Origin: Bacteroidota bacterium
Lineage (GTDB): Bacteria; Bacteroidota; Bacteroidia; 2-12-FULL-35-15
Reading direction: 5' to 3'
NCBI GenBank assembly: GCA_017303895.1
Contig: JAFLBF010000020.1
Span: 1-61,781 of the forward strand
DNA length: 61,781 nucleotides
Below, piece by piece: positions 18,726 through 26,362 of this stretch. A model generated the notes under the pieces. It saw only the letters and a list, made by a program, of their open reading frames with translations, had not been told where the DNA came from and searched no databases. Each line of letters begins with the position of its first letter. The first letter of the stretch is position 1. A program made the translations under genes and the position numbers.

Positions 18726-19610
18726 ATGGAACGCTCCGACTTTTTAAAATTGATGATCGCTTCACCACTTATTTTATCTGCTATGAAATTAAAAGAATTA
18801 GAATCAGTGACCTCTGAATTAACGGCAACAGAAAAAATGCCGCTATTATTCATAGGACATGGCAGTCCGATGAATGCTATTGAAGAAAATGAATTCGTTA
18901 CAGGTTTTAGAAACATCGGAAAGGATATTCCTAAACCCAAAGCGGTGCTGGTAATTTCAGCTCATTGGGAAACAAGAGGAACATTGGTAACAGCCATGGA
19001 AAAGCCAAGAACTATACACGACTTTGGTGGCTTTCCGCAAGCATTATTTGATGTGCAATATCCTGCTCCGGGAAGTCCGGAATTAGCAAAAGAAACAAAA
19101 GATCTGATCAAAAAAACACCAGTTGGCTTGGATGATAAATGGGGCTTGGATCATGGCGCCTGGTCGGTGGTAAAACACCTCTACCCGAAAGCCGATGTTC
19201 CGGTGATACAAATGAGTATCGACTATACACAAGGTCCGCAATATCATTATGAGTTGGCAAAAGAATTGAGTGCACTTCGTAACAAAGGAGTTTTGATCGT
19301 GGGTAGCGGAAACATGGTTCATAATTTAGGAATGATCGCATGGGATAAATTAAATGCGCCATCCTATGGTTACGATTGGGCAATAGAGGCCAATGAAAAA
19401 ATGAAATCCTATATTTTATCAGGCGATCACAAACCATTGATCAATTACCGTTCACAAGGCAAAGCCTGGGATATGGCGATACCTAGTCCGGAACACTATT
19501 TACCATTGCTCTATATCTTGGGATTAAAAGACGAAAAAGAAGCTGTATCCATTCACAATGATAAACCGGTTGCAGGTTCACTCACAATGACATCGGTGAA
19601 GGTGGGGTAA
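18726..19610 (+). CDS. ygiD: Extradiol ring-cleavage dioxygenase, YgiD/LigB type
   Basis: A 294-residue LigB-superfamily protein. The metal ligands lie in LLFIGHGSPMNAI (His45), in VLVISAHWETRG, and in the central LDHGAWSVVKHLYP. E. coli YgiD is a zinc 4,5-DOPA dioxygenase, and the C-terminal HYLPLLYILG matches that group. The first ~35 residues are longer than in E. coli YgiD and contain a hydrophobic stretch (LMIASPLILSAM) that might be a remnant export signal. The physiological substrate is uncertain. It has no obvious operon partners. Confidence 0.9.
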   Translation: MERSDFLKLMIASPLILSAMKLKELESVTSELTATEKMPLLFIGHGSPMNAIEENEFVTGFRNIGKDIPKPKAVLVISAHWETRGTLVTAMEKPRTIHDFGGFPQALFDVQYPAPGSPELAKETKDLIKKTPVGLDDKWGLDHGAWSVVKHLYPKADVPVIQMSIDYTQGPQYHYELAKELSALRNKGVLIVGSGNMVHNLGMIAWDKLNAPSYGYDWAIEANEKMKSYILSGDHKPLINYRSQGKAWDMAIPSPEHYLPLLYILGLKDEKEAVSIHNDKPVAGSLTMTSVKVG

Positions 19611-19616
19611 GGCTAA

Positions 19617-20207
19617 TTACAAGGCTTCCAGAATCGCGATTAAAATATCCAGAAAGATAGAAGGATCGCCAATACCTGCTGTTATTATACCTAAAATAAA
19701 CAATGCTAGTCCAACTATTAAAAGCGCTTGCGCGAACGGAGGATTCGTGGCTAATATGACATAACCAACAATCATTAGGATCAATCCTAAAATAGCAATC
19801 GTAAAACCTATTAGAATGAGCATATCTTCATTGTCACGGTATGAGCTGCTTTTCTTTTCCTTTACTAATACTTTTTTCTTAGAACTAAGAGTCGGAATCT
19901 TTTTTAGAACATGGCCGGTTGTGAAGGATGATTTGACCGAATGTTTCTTACTCGAAATGATTTGATCCGGCTCCTGATTTAAATTTTGAGGGAGCTCCAC
20001 TTGGCGCACATTCACCCCGGCTGTATGATTTGATTTAACAACAATTTCCGTTGGAATACACGCTTCCTTATTATCAGATTGGATCTTTTGCTTATCATTT
20101 AAATGCCCTGAAACATAAAAGCCCGGACGGTACAATCGTTTTTCGATAGTACAGGAAAAGAGAAATATGGCAATAAGCCCTAAAAGAAGATATAAGCGAT
20201 TCTTCAT
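19617..20207 (-). CDS. Lipoprotein with two C-terminal membrane helices
   Basis: A 196-residue protein of unknown function. The lipobox LFSC gives Cys19. Residues ~20-125 are hydrophilic and rich in Lys and Ser, including a run of basic residues at about 108-125. Two strongly hydrophobic helices follow (about 129-153 and 157-180). The pattern of a lipobox, a linker, and two helices around the phrase LMIVGYVILATNPPFAQALL is common in Bacteroidota lipoproteins without known function. It is convergent with ygiD. Confidence 0.75.
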   Translation of the reverse strand: MKNRLYLLLGLIAIFLFSCTIEKRLYRPGFYVSGHLNDKQKIQSDNKEACIPTEIVVKSNHTAGVNVRQVELPQNLNQEPDQIISSKKHSVKSSFTTGHVLKKIPTLSSKKKVLVKEKKSSSYRDNEDMLILIGFTIAILGLILMIVGYVILATNPPFAQALLIVGLALFILGIITAGIGDPSIFLDILIAILEAL

Positions 20208-20262
20208 ACTGCAATTTACAACAGTTTCTCCAAAGTAAAGGTGATTATAAGAACTGGAAACA

Positions 20263-20324
20263 GGGTGAGTGTGAAGAAAAAATCAGTGCTCGTGTTTTCG
20301 CTCTCGCTCTCACACTGATTTTTT
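20263..20324. repeat. Copy 1 of the palindromic repeat flanking the four-helix-bundle gene
   Basis: This 62-bp sequence starts GGGTGAGTGTGAAG and contains AAAAAATCAGTG (20277-20288) paired with CACTGATTTTTT (20313-20324). A nearly identical copy starts at 20694. It sits just 3' of the four-helix-bundle gene and could also end its transcript. Confidence 0.85.
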
Positions 20325-20333
20325 GATTACTGT

Positions 20334-20678
20334 TTAAGACAGATTTTTGATCATTGAAAAGAGCATTTTAGAAATCTCTTCCCCATTCTTGTAAAACTCT
20401 GAATATTTATAATCTTCAAGGGTATTTTCATCTTTCAACACATCAAGAATGGCAATACATTCAAAAACGGAGCTTCTTGAAATAATATAAAAATTTCTTC
20501 TGTCGGCATTGGAAAACCGGCCTGTTCCTTCTGCAATATTCAAAACTATACTAAATGAGGCTCTTCGCAATTGGTCTTTAGTAGTAGGATCAAGCTTAGT
20601 GGCTTTAATAAAACTTCTGATTTCACTATTAAAAGACTTCGCTTTTTTATAAATATCGAGTTTTTCAAAATCGAACAT
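20334..20678 (-). CDS. Four helix bundle protein (S23/IVS-encoded type)
   Basis: A 114-residue all-helical protein starting MFDFEKLDIYKKAKSFN. RRASFSIVLNIAEGTGRFSNADRRNFYIISRSSVFECIAIL is the signature of the S23-type family (shown in two overlapping pieces of the family profile: SIVLNIAEGTGR and SRSSVFECIAIL). Members occur in intervening sequences of 23S rRNA genes or as scattered single genes; their function is unknown. There is no rRNA here. The gene is framed by two copies of a palindromic repeat, which suggests a small mobile or insertable unit. Confidence 0.9.
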   Translation of the reverse strand: MFDFEKLDIYKKAKSFNSEIRSFIKATKLDPTTKDQLRRASFSIVLNIAEGTGRFSNADRRNFYIISRSSVFECIAILDVLKDENTLEDYKYSEFYKNGEEISKMLFSMIKNLS

Positions 20679-20693
20679 AACAGTGTGAGTTGG

Positions 20694-20763
20694 AGGGTGA
20701 GTGTGAAGAAAAAAATCAGTGCTCGTGTTTTCGCTCTCGCTCTCACACTCACACTGATTTTTT
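20694..20763. repeat. Copy 2 of the palindromic repeat flanking the four-helix-bundle gene
   Basis: It matches copy 1 nearly base for base, with one extra A and an extra CTCACA near the right stem. The right arm CACTGATTTTTT ends at 20763, exactly where the recombinase-tail fossil begins at 20764. Confidence 0.85.
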
Positions 20764-20867
20764 GTACCCTACGGATTGCAAATATCGAACTTTTTAGATG
20801 ATTTTCAAGCAATTAGAACGTTAATGAATACTCTCCCTAGGATACCCTAAGCGGTGGAATTTCGAAC
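20764..20867 (+). pseudogene. Fossil of a serine recombinase 3' end (tail copy A / putative att)
   Basis: In frame from GTA at 20764 to TAA at 20850 the sequence encodes VPYGLQISNFLDDFQAIRTL and nine more residues ending TLPRIP. The intact recombinase at 53833 encodes VPYWLKLSNFIEDFSRIRKL at the same place relative to its stop. The stretch 20785-20867 matches 25935-26017 without gaps (72 of 83 bases by my count), including bases past the stop codon. Nothing else of a recombinase is present. It marks the left edge of the AT-rich island. Confidence 0.75.
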
Positions 20868-20877
20868 TTTAATGAAA

Positions 20878-20902
20878 AAGCCCCTATGTTTCATAGGGGC
20901 TT
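20878..20902 (-). terminator. Terminator of the PepSY-like gene
   Basis: AAGCCCCTATG (20878-20888) pairs perfectly with CATAGGGGCTT (20892-20902) across a 3-nt loop, 22 bp after the stop of the PepSY-like gene, with A/T-rich flanks. Confidence 0.85.
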
Positions 20903-20923
20903 AAACTTAATAAAAATGAAAAA

Positions 20924-21388
20924 TTAGTCTTTTTCTTCTTCGCCTGTTTCTGTATCTGATTTCTTAATGAAATTACCTTTATCATCAAATAAAGCATCAA
21001 AATGTTCTTTTCCTTTACTCATTTCCGCTTCATACATAACTTTACCAGTTGCGTCAGTAATTTTAGCAGCCTCAGTTAATTTATGCCCAACGTAGTTTTT
21101 AGTACAATAATCAGTTACAGCTTTTGGAAGTTCAGAAGTCTTAATTTCCTGTTCCAGCTCTTTAAAAGTCCCGTTAGCATCAAATACAGCTGAAGATTCA
21201 ACTTTATTCAAATGAAATTCCGCTTCATAATCAGCACCCTCTTTTTCCCATTTCTCCACTTTTGCGCTGGGATACTTTTTAGCAAAACCATTTTTTACAC
21301 TTGCTGGAATTTCTGCTTCATTCATTTTTTGAGCGTTAGCAAAGCTAAATGTTAGCATACTTGCTGCAATCATTAACATTGTTTTCAT
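20924..21388 (-). CDS. Exported PepSY-like (DUF2874-type) protein
   Basis: From ATG 21388 the product has 154 residues and an N-terminal signal peptide, MKTMLMIAASMLTFSFANAQ. The open frame runs 31 codons further upstream, but that part covers the promoter and is not family-like. Two copies of the PepSY-like unit are visible: SVKNGFAKKYPSAKVEKWEK with a YEAEFHLN strand, and a second with YEAEMSKGKEHFDALFDDKG. Such small periplasmic proteins often accompany two-component systems. Here one lies downstream of a TonB receptor and an OmpR-type system, and shares their promoter layout. Its ligand is unknown. Confidence 0.85.
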   Translation of the reverse strand: MKTMLMIAASMLTFSFANAQKMNEAEIPASVKNGFAKKYPSAKVEKWEKEGADYEAEFHLNKVESSAVFDANGTFKELEQEIKTSELPKAVTDYCTKNYVGHKLTEAAKITDATGKVMYEAEMSKGKEHFDALFDDKGNFIKKSDTETGEEEKD

Positions 21389-21415
21389 CTTTTTCAGTTT
21401 TAAAAATTTATAATT

Positions 21416-21449
21416 CAAAGTAACAATACAATTCTTAAGCAAATCTTTA
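21416..21449 (-). promoter_or_regulatory. Response-regulator box and promoter of the PepSY-like gene
   Basis: On the minus strand TAAAGATT (21449-21442) and TTAAGAAT (21438-21431) are 11 bp apart, centre to centre. Seven bases later comes TTACTTTG (21423-21416), a -7-like box. The same geometry precedes the TonB receptor and response regulator genes. The leader would be about 20 nt. Confidence 0.6.
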
Positions 21450-21458
21450 GTAAAATAA

Positions 21459-23888
21459 TTAAAACTTATAATTATAACCAATACGAACTACTTGAGTTTC
21501 ATAATAATCGGTGCTTATATAATAAAAGCCAGCACCCTTAATTTCTTTATGTATTTGCATAGTATTCAAAAGATCGGTCGCATTGACAAATACTTCTCCC
21601 TTACCCTTTTGAATTTGTTTTTTTATTCCAAGATCAAGAGAAAAGCGTGATCCAATTTTGCCCTGAGGAATTAGGTCAGGCGCAAGATAAATAGCTGTTA
21701 GCTGTATATCTAACTTTTTATTTAAGTGAAATAAGGCGTTTAATTTTGAGTTCCATGAAATCAAAGATTGTTTATCTGAGGAGTAGATATTTGGTGTTGG
21801 ATACTTGTTATAAGCAGTAAAGGCTTCAATGGTACTTTGATAACCGTTGAAATTCATGTTTAATGTCATCCACTTTTTAAAATCCTGTGAAATCAACAAT
21901 TCAAGTCCTGTATTATAACTTCTTCCAGCATTCTGCATAATTGAATAAATAAGTGTACTTCCGGGAACTACGCTTGCAATACGAGTAATAGTTCCATCTG
22001 CTATTTTATGATATGCAGCTGAATAAAAATATCCTGTCTTCCAGTTTCCTTTGTAACCTAATTCAAATAAGTTTGTGAACTGAGGATTTAAAGCAGGGTT
22101 ACCAACTTTGATAATTTCGGCATCATCATATTTCGGGAAAATTCGAATATCAACTTCATTTGGCCGGTCAACACGCCTGTTGTAGAATACAGATATTTTA
22201 TTGTTGTCGTTAAATTTATAAGCGAACCTTACATTCGGAAATGGCTGAGTGTAATTATATCCATTGCTTTTATAAGTTGGATGATTAGGATTAACTAAGT
22301 AATTTACTCGCACATATTCAACTCTTAACCCTGCTTCCAATTCATACTTTTTGTTTTCCAATACGTAATTTGCGTACAAAGCAGGTATAGTCTCTTTGTA
22401 GGTTGCCAAACCGCCTGCTGCTGAATCAATAGGAGAATTAAGTCCCGGAAAGAAAAGCATATTAGTTGGAATATTCCTGTATCTGAATTTAGATCCGGTT
22501 TCAAGTCTGCCAAATTTCAATGGTTTAATATAATCCAAATTAAAATCAGCTACGTGTTCATCCGATATTAATTTAAAGGCGTCTTTCCCTGTGAAAGTCG
22601 ACATAACATTCGTGAAATAATACTTCTCATCTTCCCGATGAAATGTGTAATTAAGACCAACATTTAAAGTATGCCCCGCTTGTTTGAATTTGTGCTGAAA
22701 TGCTGAAGATGCAGTAACGGTTGTTTTTAATTCATCCTCCAAAAATTGCCATAATCTTTTTCTATCGCTTAAATCAGAATTAAAGAAAGGCTCCTCACCA
22801 TGATCCAAAATTCTTTCGGAACTGAATAATCCCGACAAGCTGAATTGATTGTATTCATTAGAATTGTAATCAAAGCCTATTCGCCCGGTAGCAATGGTAG
22901 TATTTCTGTTTCTTCTTGTTTGTTGTCTGATAATATCGCCATTATCATAGTAGCGGTCAACAAATTCGTTTTTATTTAAAGTATTTGTAAGTAAATAATC
23001 ACCTTGCAAAAACAAGTTGATTTTCTTTTTCTTATAGTTGAGAGAAAGTGAAGGATTAACTTTAGGTGTATTTTGGTATTGAGGTGCAATTGTTGGCAGA
23101 TTGTTTTTCTTAATCCATAATGCTCCTAAACCTGCCGATAAACCTACCTTACCATTAAACCCCTCTTGTTTATTTTTTTTATAAACGATATTGATAATTC
23201 CTGCATTACCATTTGCATCATACTTAGCAGAAGGGTTATTAATAATTTCTATTTTATCAATAGCAGAAGCAGGAATATTGTCCAAACTTGCCTGATTGCC
23301 AAAGCCTGTAAGTGCAGTTTGTTTTCCATCTATAAGAACGACTACTTTATCACTTCCTCTGATCTGTACTTTGCCATCCTGAACCGTAACACCAGGTAAA
23401 TTTTGTACAGCTTGCAATACTGTGCCTCCATTTTGCGTAATGTTATTTTCAAGTGTATAGGATTTTTTATCCATTTTACCATTCACCTCATCTTGTTTGG
23501 CAGTAACTTCAACAGCATCTAATATCTTGGTGTCTTCAATTAGTGCTATTGTCCCCGCATCTAAAAAAGAATTTAAACTTCCCACGAAGAGTGACTGCTT
23601 CTGAGTAATATAGCCTATATAAGAAACTTCAATATAATAACGACCTTGTTTTATATTATTTAATATAAATCGTCCTTCTTCATTGGTTATTGTGCCGACA
23701 ATTAACGAACTGTCTTTTTCTGCCTTAATGGTTACACTTACAAAGGGTAATGGACTTAACGTACTTTTATCTTTAATTATTCCTGAAACCGAAGCGTTTT
23801 GAGCATAGCTTTGAAAGCTTATAAAAAGAAGAAGAAGAAAACCAGCAATTATTTTTGATATAGAATAAAACCAATTTATTGTTATCAT
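21459..23888 (-). CDS. TonB-dependent outer membrane receptor (OMP_b-brl_3 type)
   Basis: An 809-residue outer-membrane protein with a signal peptide ending SFQSYAQ (about residue 29). A CarboxypepD_reg-like domain follows (about 30-115). A plug domain (about 130-235) contains GGTVLQAVQNLPGVTVQDGKVQIRG-type motifs, seen as VLQAVQNLPGVTV and IRGSDKVVVLIDGKQ. The rest is a long beta-barrel ending in the terminal aromatic ...VVRIGYNYKF. No TonB box is obvious. Proteins of this subtype are frequent next to two-component systems in Bacteroidota. The metal setting suggests it moves or senses a metal or its complex; this is inference. Confidence 0.93.
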   Translation of the reverse strand: MITINWFYSISKIIAGFLLLLFISFQSYAQNASVSGIIKDKSTLSPLPFVSVTIKAEKDSSLIVGTITNEEGRFILNNIKQGRYYIEVSYIGYITQKQSLFVGSLNSFLDAGTIALIEDTKILDAVEVTAKQDEVNGKMDKKSYTLENNITQNGGTVLQAVQNLPGVTVQDGKVQIRGSDKVVVLIDGKQTALTGFGNQASLDNIPASAIDKIEIINNPSAKYDANGNAGIINIVYKKNKQEGFNGKVGLSAGLGALWIKKNNLPTIAPQYQNTPKVNPSLSLNYKKKKINLFLQGDYLLTNTLNKNEFVDRYYDNGDIIRQQTRRNRNTTIATGRIGFDYNSNEYNQFSLSGLFSSERILDHGEEPFFNSDLSDRKRLWQFLEDELKTTVTASSAFQHKFKQAGHTLNVGLNYTFHREDEKYYFTNVMSTFTGKDAFKLISDEHVADFNLDYIKPLKFGRLETGSKFRYRNIPTNMLFFPGLNSPIDSAAGGLATYKETIPALYANYVLENKKYELEAGLRVEYVRVNYLVNPNHPTYKSNGYNYTQPFPNVRFAYKFNDNNKISVFYNRRVDRPNEVDIRIFPKYDDAEIIKVGNPALNPQFTNLFELGYKGNWKTGYFYSAAYHKIADGTITRIASVVPGSTLIYSIMQNAGRSYNTGLELLISQDFKKWMTLNMNFNGYQSTIEAFTAYNKYPTPNIYSSDKQSLISWNSKLNALFHLNKKLDIQLTAIYLAPDLIPQGKIGSRFSLDLGIKKQIQKGKGEVFVNATDLLNTMQIHKEIKGAGFYYISTDYYETQVVRIGYNYKF

Positions 23889-23892
23889 AATA

Positions 23893-23926
23893 CAAACCTA
23901 CTATACAATTCTAAAGTAAATCTTTT
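23893..23926 (-). promoter_or_regulatory. Response-regulator box and promoter of the TonB receptor
   Basis: On the minus strand AAAAGATT (23926-23919) and TTTAGAAT (23915-23908) are 11 bp apart. TAGGTTTG (23900-23893), a perfect TAnnTTTG, follows after 7 bp. The box overlaps the 3' end of the histidine kinase gene. A start about 7 bp past the -7 box would fall at the ATG, giving a leaderless transcript. Confidence 0.6.
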
Positions 23927-25182
23927 TTAAACAAAACTTTAAAACGATGGAGGGAGTTGGAGTGGGAATAGTTTATTTTGAAGCCGTATAATTTTATTAT
24001 ACCATTTACTATTGATAAACCAAGTCCTAACGAATCCTTTGATGCATCATCTTTTTTAAAGCGCATAAATAAATGCTCTTCAGGAATATTAAGTGGTACG
24101 CCAGTATTAGAAACACTTAATTGATTGTCCTTCAACTCTATTGAGATTAAGCCGTTATCTTCATTATGTCTGATTGCATTTTGCAAAAGATTTGTAATAA
24201 GTATCTCTGCCAAGACTGTATTCATTTTCACAAATAAGTCATCGTTTAGTTTTAATTCCAAATTAATGTTTTTAGACTGAATAACATCAGCATAATTGTT
24301 GGTTATACGTGACGTGATTGTTTTGATATTAACAGTTTCGGTATCGTTAAACTGATTATTTTCTATTTTAGAAAGAAGAATCAATGCCTTGTTCAAAGAA
24401 GATAATTTCTTTATTGTATTCTCTATTGTTTGCAGACGATCCATTTCATCTTCTTTCAGATTGGGCGATTGCATCAACAGACTCAAATTTGCTTTTACAA
24501 CAGCTAAAGGTGTTTGCATTTCGTGAGATGCATTTTCAGTAAATTCTTTTTGCTGCACGTAATCGGAATATATTTTATCTATCATTTTATTCAGAGCATC
24601 ATTCAACTGATTAAACTCTGTTGTTTTTTCATGCTTGAAATGGTAATGCTCATGGTTCTTAATGTCATACTTATTCAGTTGCGAAAGTGTATTATAGAAA
24701 GGTTTCCATAAAATTTTTGAAAGCAGCCAATTCACGATAATAAAAGCAAAAATCAAGAAACCAACAATTAAAGTAAACGTAGTTAAAATCCCTTCTAATA
24801 ACTCTTCTTCTTCCATTGTGGTTTTCACAACGGTAATTTGGTAGTTTATTTTGTCAACGGTAAAATGGCTTCTCAATATCCGTGCGCTGATGTTTTCGTT
24901 TTCCTCTAAATCATAAATAAGAGTGTCATATAATCTAGTTTCCATCTTTGGTTTATTAACCACTCTGATATTCGAAAGGCTATCTGAGCTCAGATATATA
25001 GTACTTATTGGTTTTACTGAACGAATTAGCTTTTCTGCATTAATTTTTTCACTTACAAGTGTTTCATCTGTTCCATCTCGTAATTCGGCTTTAATCAAAA
25101 AATAGGAAAACAATCCGGCAAACACCAAAAGTGGAAGACTAATGAGCAGGTAATAAAGCAGTGTTTTACTAATTAATTTCAT
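23911..25182 (-). CDS. Sensor histidine kinase
   Basis: A 423-residue membrane kinase. Transmembrane helices lie at about 7-29 and 133-156, with a ~100-residue periplasmic sensor region between them that has no cysteine or histidine cluster. The HisKA region is FTENASHEMQTPLAVVKANL with the phosphorylated His. The ATPase domain has the N box ITNLLQNAIRHNEDNG and the G box DSLGLGLSIVNGI. Its start codon overlaps the regulator's stop (TAATG), so the two are translationally coupled. The signal is unknown; CusS-like function is only suggested by the neighbouring metal genes. Confidence 0.93.
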   Translation of the reverse strand: MKLISKTLLYYLLISLPLLVFAGLFSYFLIKAELRDGTDETLVSEKINAEKLIRSVKPISTIYLSSDSLSNIRVVNKPKMETRLYDTLIYDLEENENISARILRSHFTVDKINYQITVVKTTMEEEELLEGILTTFTLIVGFLIFAFIIVNWLLSKILWKPFYNTLSQLNKYDIKNHEHYHFKHEKTTEFNQLNDALNKMIDKIYSDYVQQKEFTENASHEMQTPLAVVKANLSLLMQSPNLKEDEMDRLQTIENTIKKLSSLNKALILLSKIENNQFNDTETVNIKTITSRITNNYADVIQSKNINLELKLNDDLFVKMNTVLAEILITNLLQNAIRHNEDNGLISIELKDNQLSVSNTGVPLNIPEEHLFMRFKKDDASKDSLGLGLSIVNGIIKLYGFKINYSHSNSLHRFKVLFKKDLL

Positions 25183-25859
25183 TAATCTATTTTAAAATTA
25201 TATCCAATACCATATATTGTTTGTACGTAGTCGTTACAACCCTTATCCATTAATTTTTTACGCAGATTTCTTAGATGTACATAAATAAAATCATGACTAT
25301 CCATTTGGTCTGAATCGTCTCCCCACAAATGTTCAGCAATTGAATTTTTAGAAACTACACGATTTTTATTAGAGACAAAAAACATTAGTAGGTCATATTC
25401 TTTTGCAGTAAGAGTAACCGCTTCTCCTTTAACAGAAACTTGCCTTTGTTCAGGTACAATAGTTATTTCGTTGACAATTATTGATTTGTTTCCATCAAAG
25501 TTCCTTCTACGAATAAGTGCCTTAATTCGAGAGTTTAATTCAGCTAAATCAAAAGGTTTTGCTAAATAGTCATCGGCTCCTAAATCAAGTCCTTTTATTT
25601 TATCGGTAGAAGAGTTTTTAGCTGAAATAATTATTATCCCTGCCTTAGAGCCTTTATCTTTCAATTGCTTTACAATATCAAGACCACTACCTTTTGGCAA
25701 AGTTATATCTACTAAAATGCAATCATAGTCATATACACCGGCTTTTTCAGTTGCTTTAACAAAATCGGCAGCCGATTCAACCACATATCCTTCCTGATGG
25801 AGATATTGTTTGATCGATTTTCTTAAGTCAGGTTCGTCTTCTATGAGTAGAATTTTCAT
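25182..25859 (-). CDS. OmpR/PhoB family response regulator
   Basis: A 225-residue two-domain regulator. The receiver domain has acidic residues EDEP (8-10), the phosphoacceptor Asp51 in CILVDITLPKG, and Lys in LAKPFDLAEL. The C-terminal winged helix (about 128-225) ends with VQTIYGIGYNFKID, typical of OmpR/PhoB. It is first in an operon with the kinase. An 11-bp direct repeat lies in front of it and two similar repeats precede the TonB receptor and PepSY genes, suggesting these are its targets. Confidence 0.95.
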   Translation of the reverse strand: MKILLIEDEPDLRKSIKQYLHQEGYVVESAADFVKATEKAGVYDYDCILVDITLPKGSGLDIVKQLKDKGSKAGIIIISAKNSSTDKIKGLDLGADDYLAKPFDLAELNSRIKALIRRRNFDGNKSIIVNEITIVPEQRQVSVKGEAVTLTAKEYDLLMFFVSNKNRVVSKNSIAEHLWGDDSDQMDSHDFIYVHLRNLRKKLMDKGCNDYVQTIYGIGYNFKID

Positions 25860-25861
25860 TG

Positions 25862-25898
25862 AGTAAATATAACGGTATAAATCTTAAGAGAATCTTAA
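25862..25898 (-). promoter_or_regulatory. Response-regulator box in front of the two-component operon
   Basis: On the minus strand two perfect copies of TTAAGATT (25898-25891 and 25887-25880) are 11 bp apart. This is the spacing used by OmpR/PhoB dimers. The sequence TTATATTT lies 7 bp further on at the position of the -7 box. It is very near the ATG, so the transcript may be almost leaderless. Confidence 0.65.
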
Positions 25899-25931
25899 CA
25901 GCAGTTCGATAATTGAAGGGAGGACGTTAAT

Positions 25932-26017
25932 TTATCGAACTTTATTAATGATTTTCAAGTAATTAGAACGCTAATGAATACTCTCCCTCGGATACCCTAA
26001 TAGGCTAAATTTCGAAC
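25932..26017 (+). pseudogene. Fossil of a serine recombinase 3' end (tail copy B / putative att)
   Basis: In frame from TTA at 25932 to TAA at 26000 the sequence encodes LSNFINDFQVIRTL followed by MNTLPRIP. Copy A has the same ending and the intact recombinase has LSNFIEDFSRIRKL. The match to copy A continues 17 bp past the stop, to TTCGAAC. The VPY part found in copy A and in the intact gene is absent here. It separates the two-component segment from the Cus operon. Confidence 0.75.
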
Positions 26018-26022
26018 CGACC

Positions 26023-26349
26023 TTATTTTGACCGGATATACTTACAACATTCGGGAAGTTTTTGATACCTTTCCTTTGGCGCATAGATGTTTTCCGTATC
26101 ATGCCTAGCCAAAGCAAGATTATCATGAATTTTCTCCAACGAAACAACTTTTGGGTTATAGGTTAACTCAAGGATTTTTGTTTCCATATTCCAAAATGCT
26201 TTTTTAACTCCTTTAACCTTGGCAGCCTTTTCAATTCGGGTTTTACATTTTCCACAGTTTCCCCAAACTTTAATTTCAACTATAAGTTCTTTCTTTTTTC
26301 TGCTTAAAGAATATAAGTATTCTTCAACTACAAATGGTATTATGCTCAT
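26023..26349 (-). CDS. Heavy-metal-associated (HMA) domain protein with C-terminal Cys-Cys
   Basis: A 108-residue protein with a ferredoxin-like HMA fold. The metal-binding loop is KVWGNCGKCKTRIEKA (Cys32 and Cys35), and the C-terminus KLPECCKYIRSK adds a Cys-Cys pair. The first ~20 residues are an extension without a cleavable signal, so it is probably cytoplasmic. It is last in the Cus operon, 13 bp after the second adaptor gene. A strong Shine-Dalgarno (AAGGAGGT) precedes the ATG by about 7 bp, which is unusual in this phylum and implies high expression. It shares the KVWGNCxxCK and LPxCCxY motifs with the lipoprotein at 45694. Confidence 0.85.
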   Translation of the reverse strand: MSIIPFVVEEYLYSLSRKKKELIVEIKVWGNCGKCKTRIEKAAKVKGVKKAFWNMETKILELTYNPKVVSLEKIHDNLALARHDTENIYAPKERYQKLPECCKYIRSK

Positions 26350-26362
26350 TTTTGACCTCCTT

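Noticed and set aside
20334..20678. 23S rRNA intervening sequence, because of the S23-type protein
   Set aside because: No rRNA sequence flanks the gene; neighbours are a lipoprotein gene and the island edge.
20764..20867. tRNA gene fragment as attachment site, because of the TCGAAC word in the tail repeats
   Set aside because: No acceptor stem, anticodon arm or CCA-side sequence can be paired around it. The codon-level match to the recombinase C-terminus explains the sequence better.
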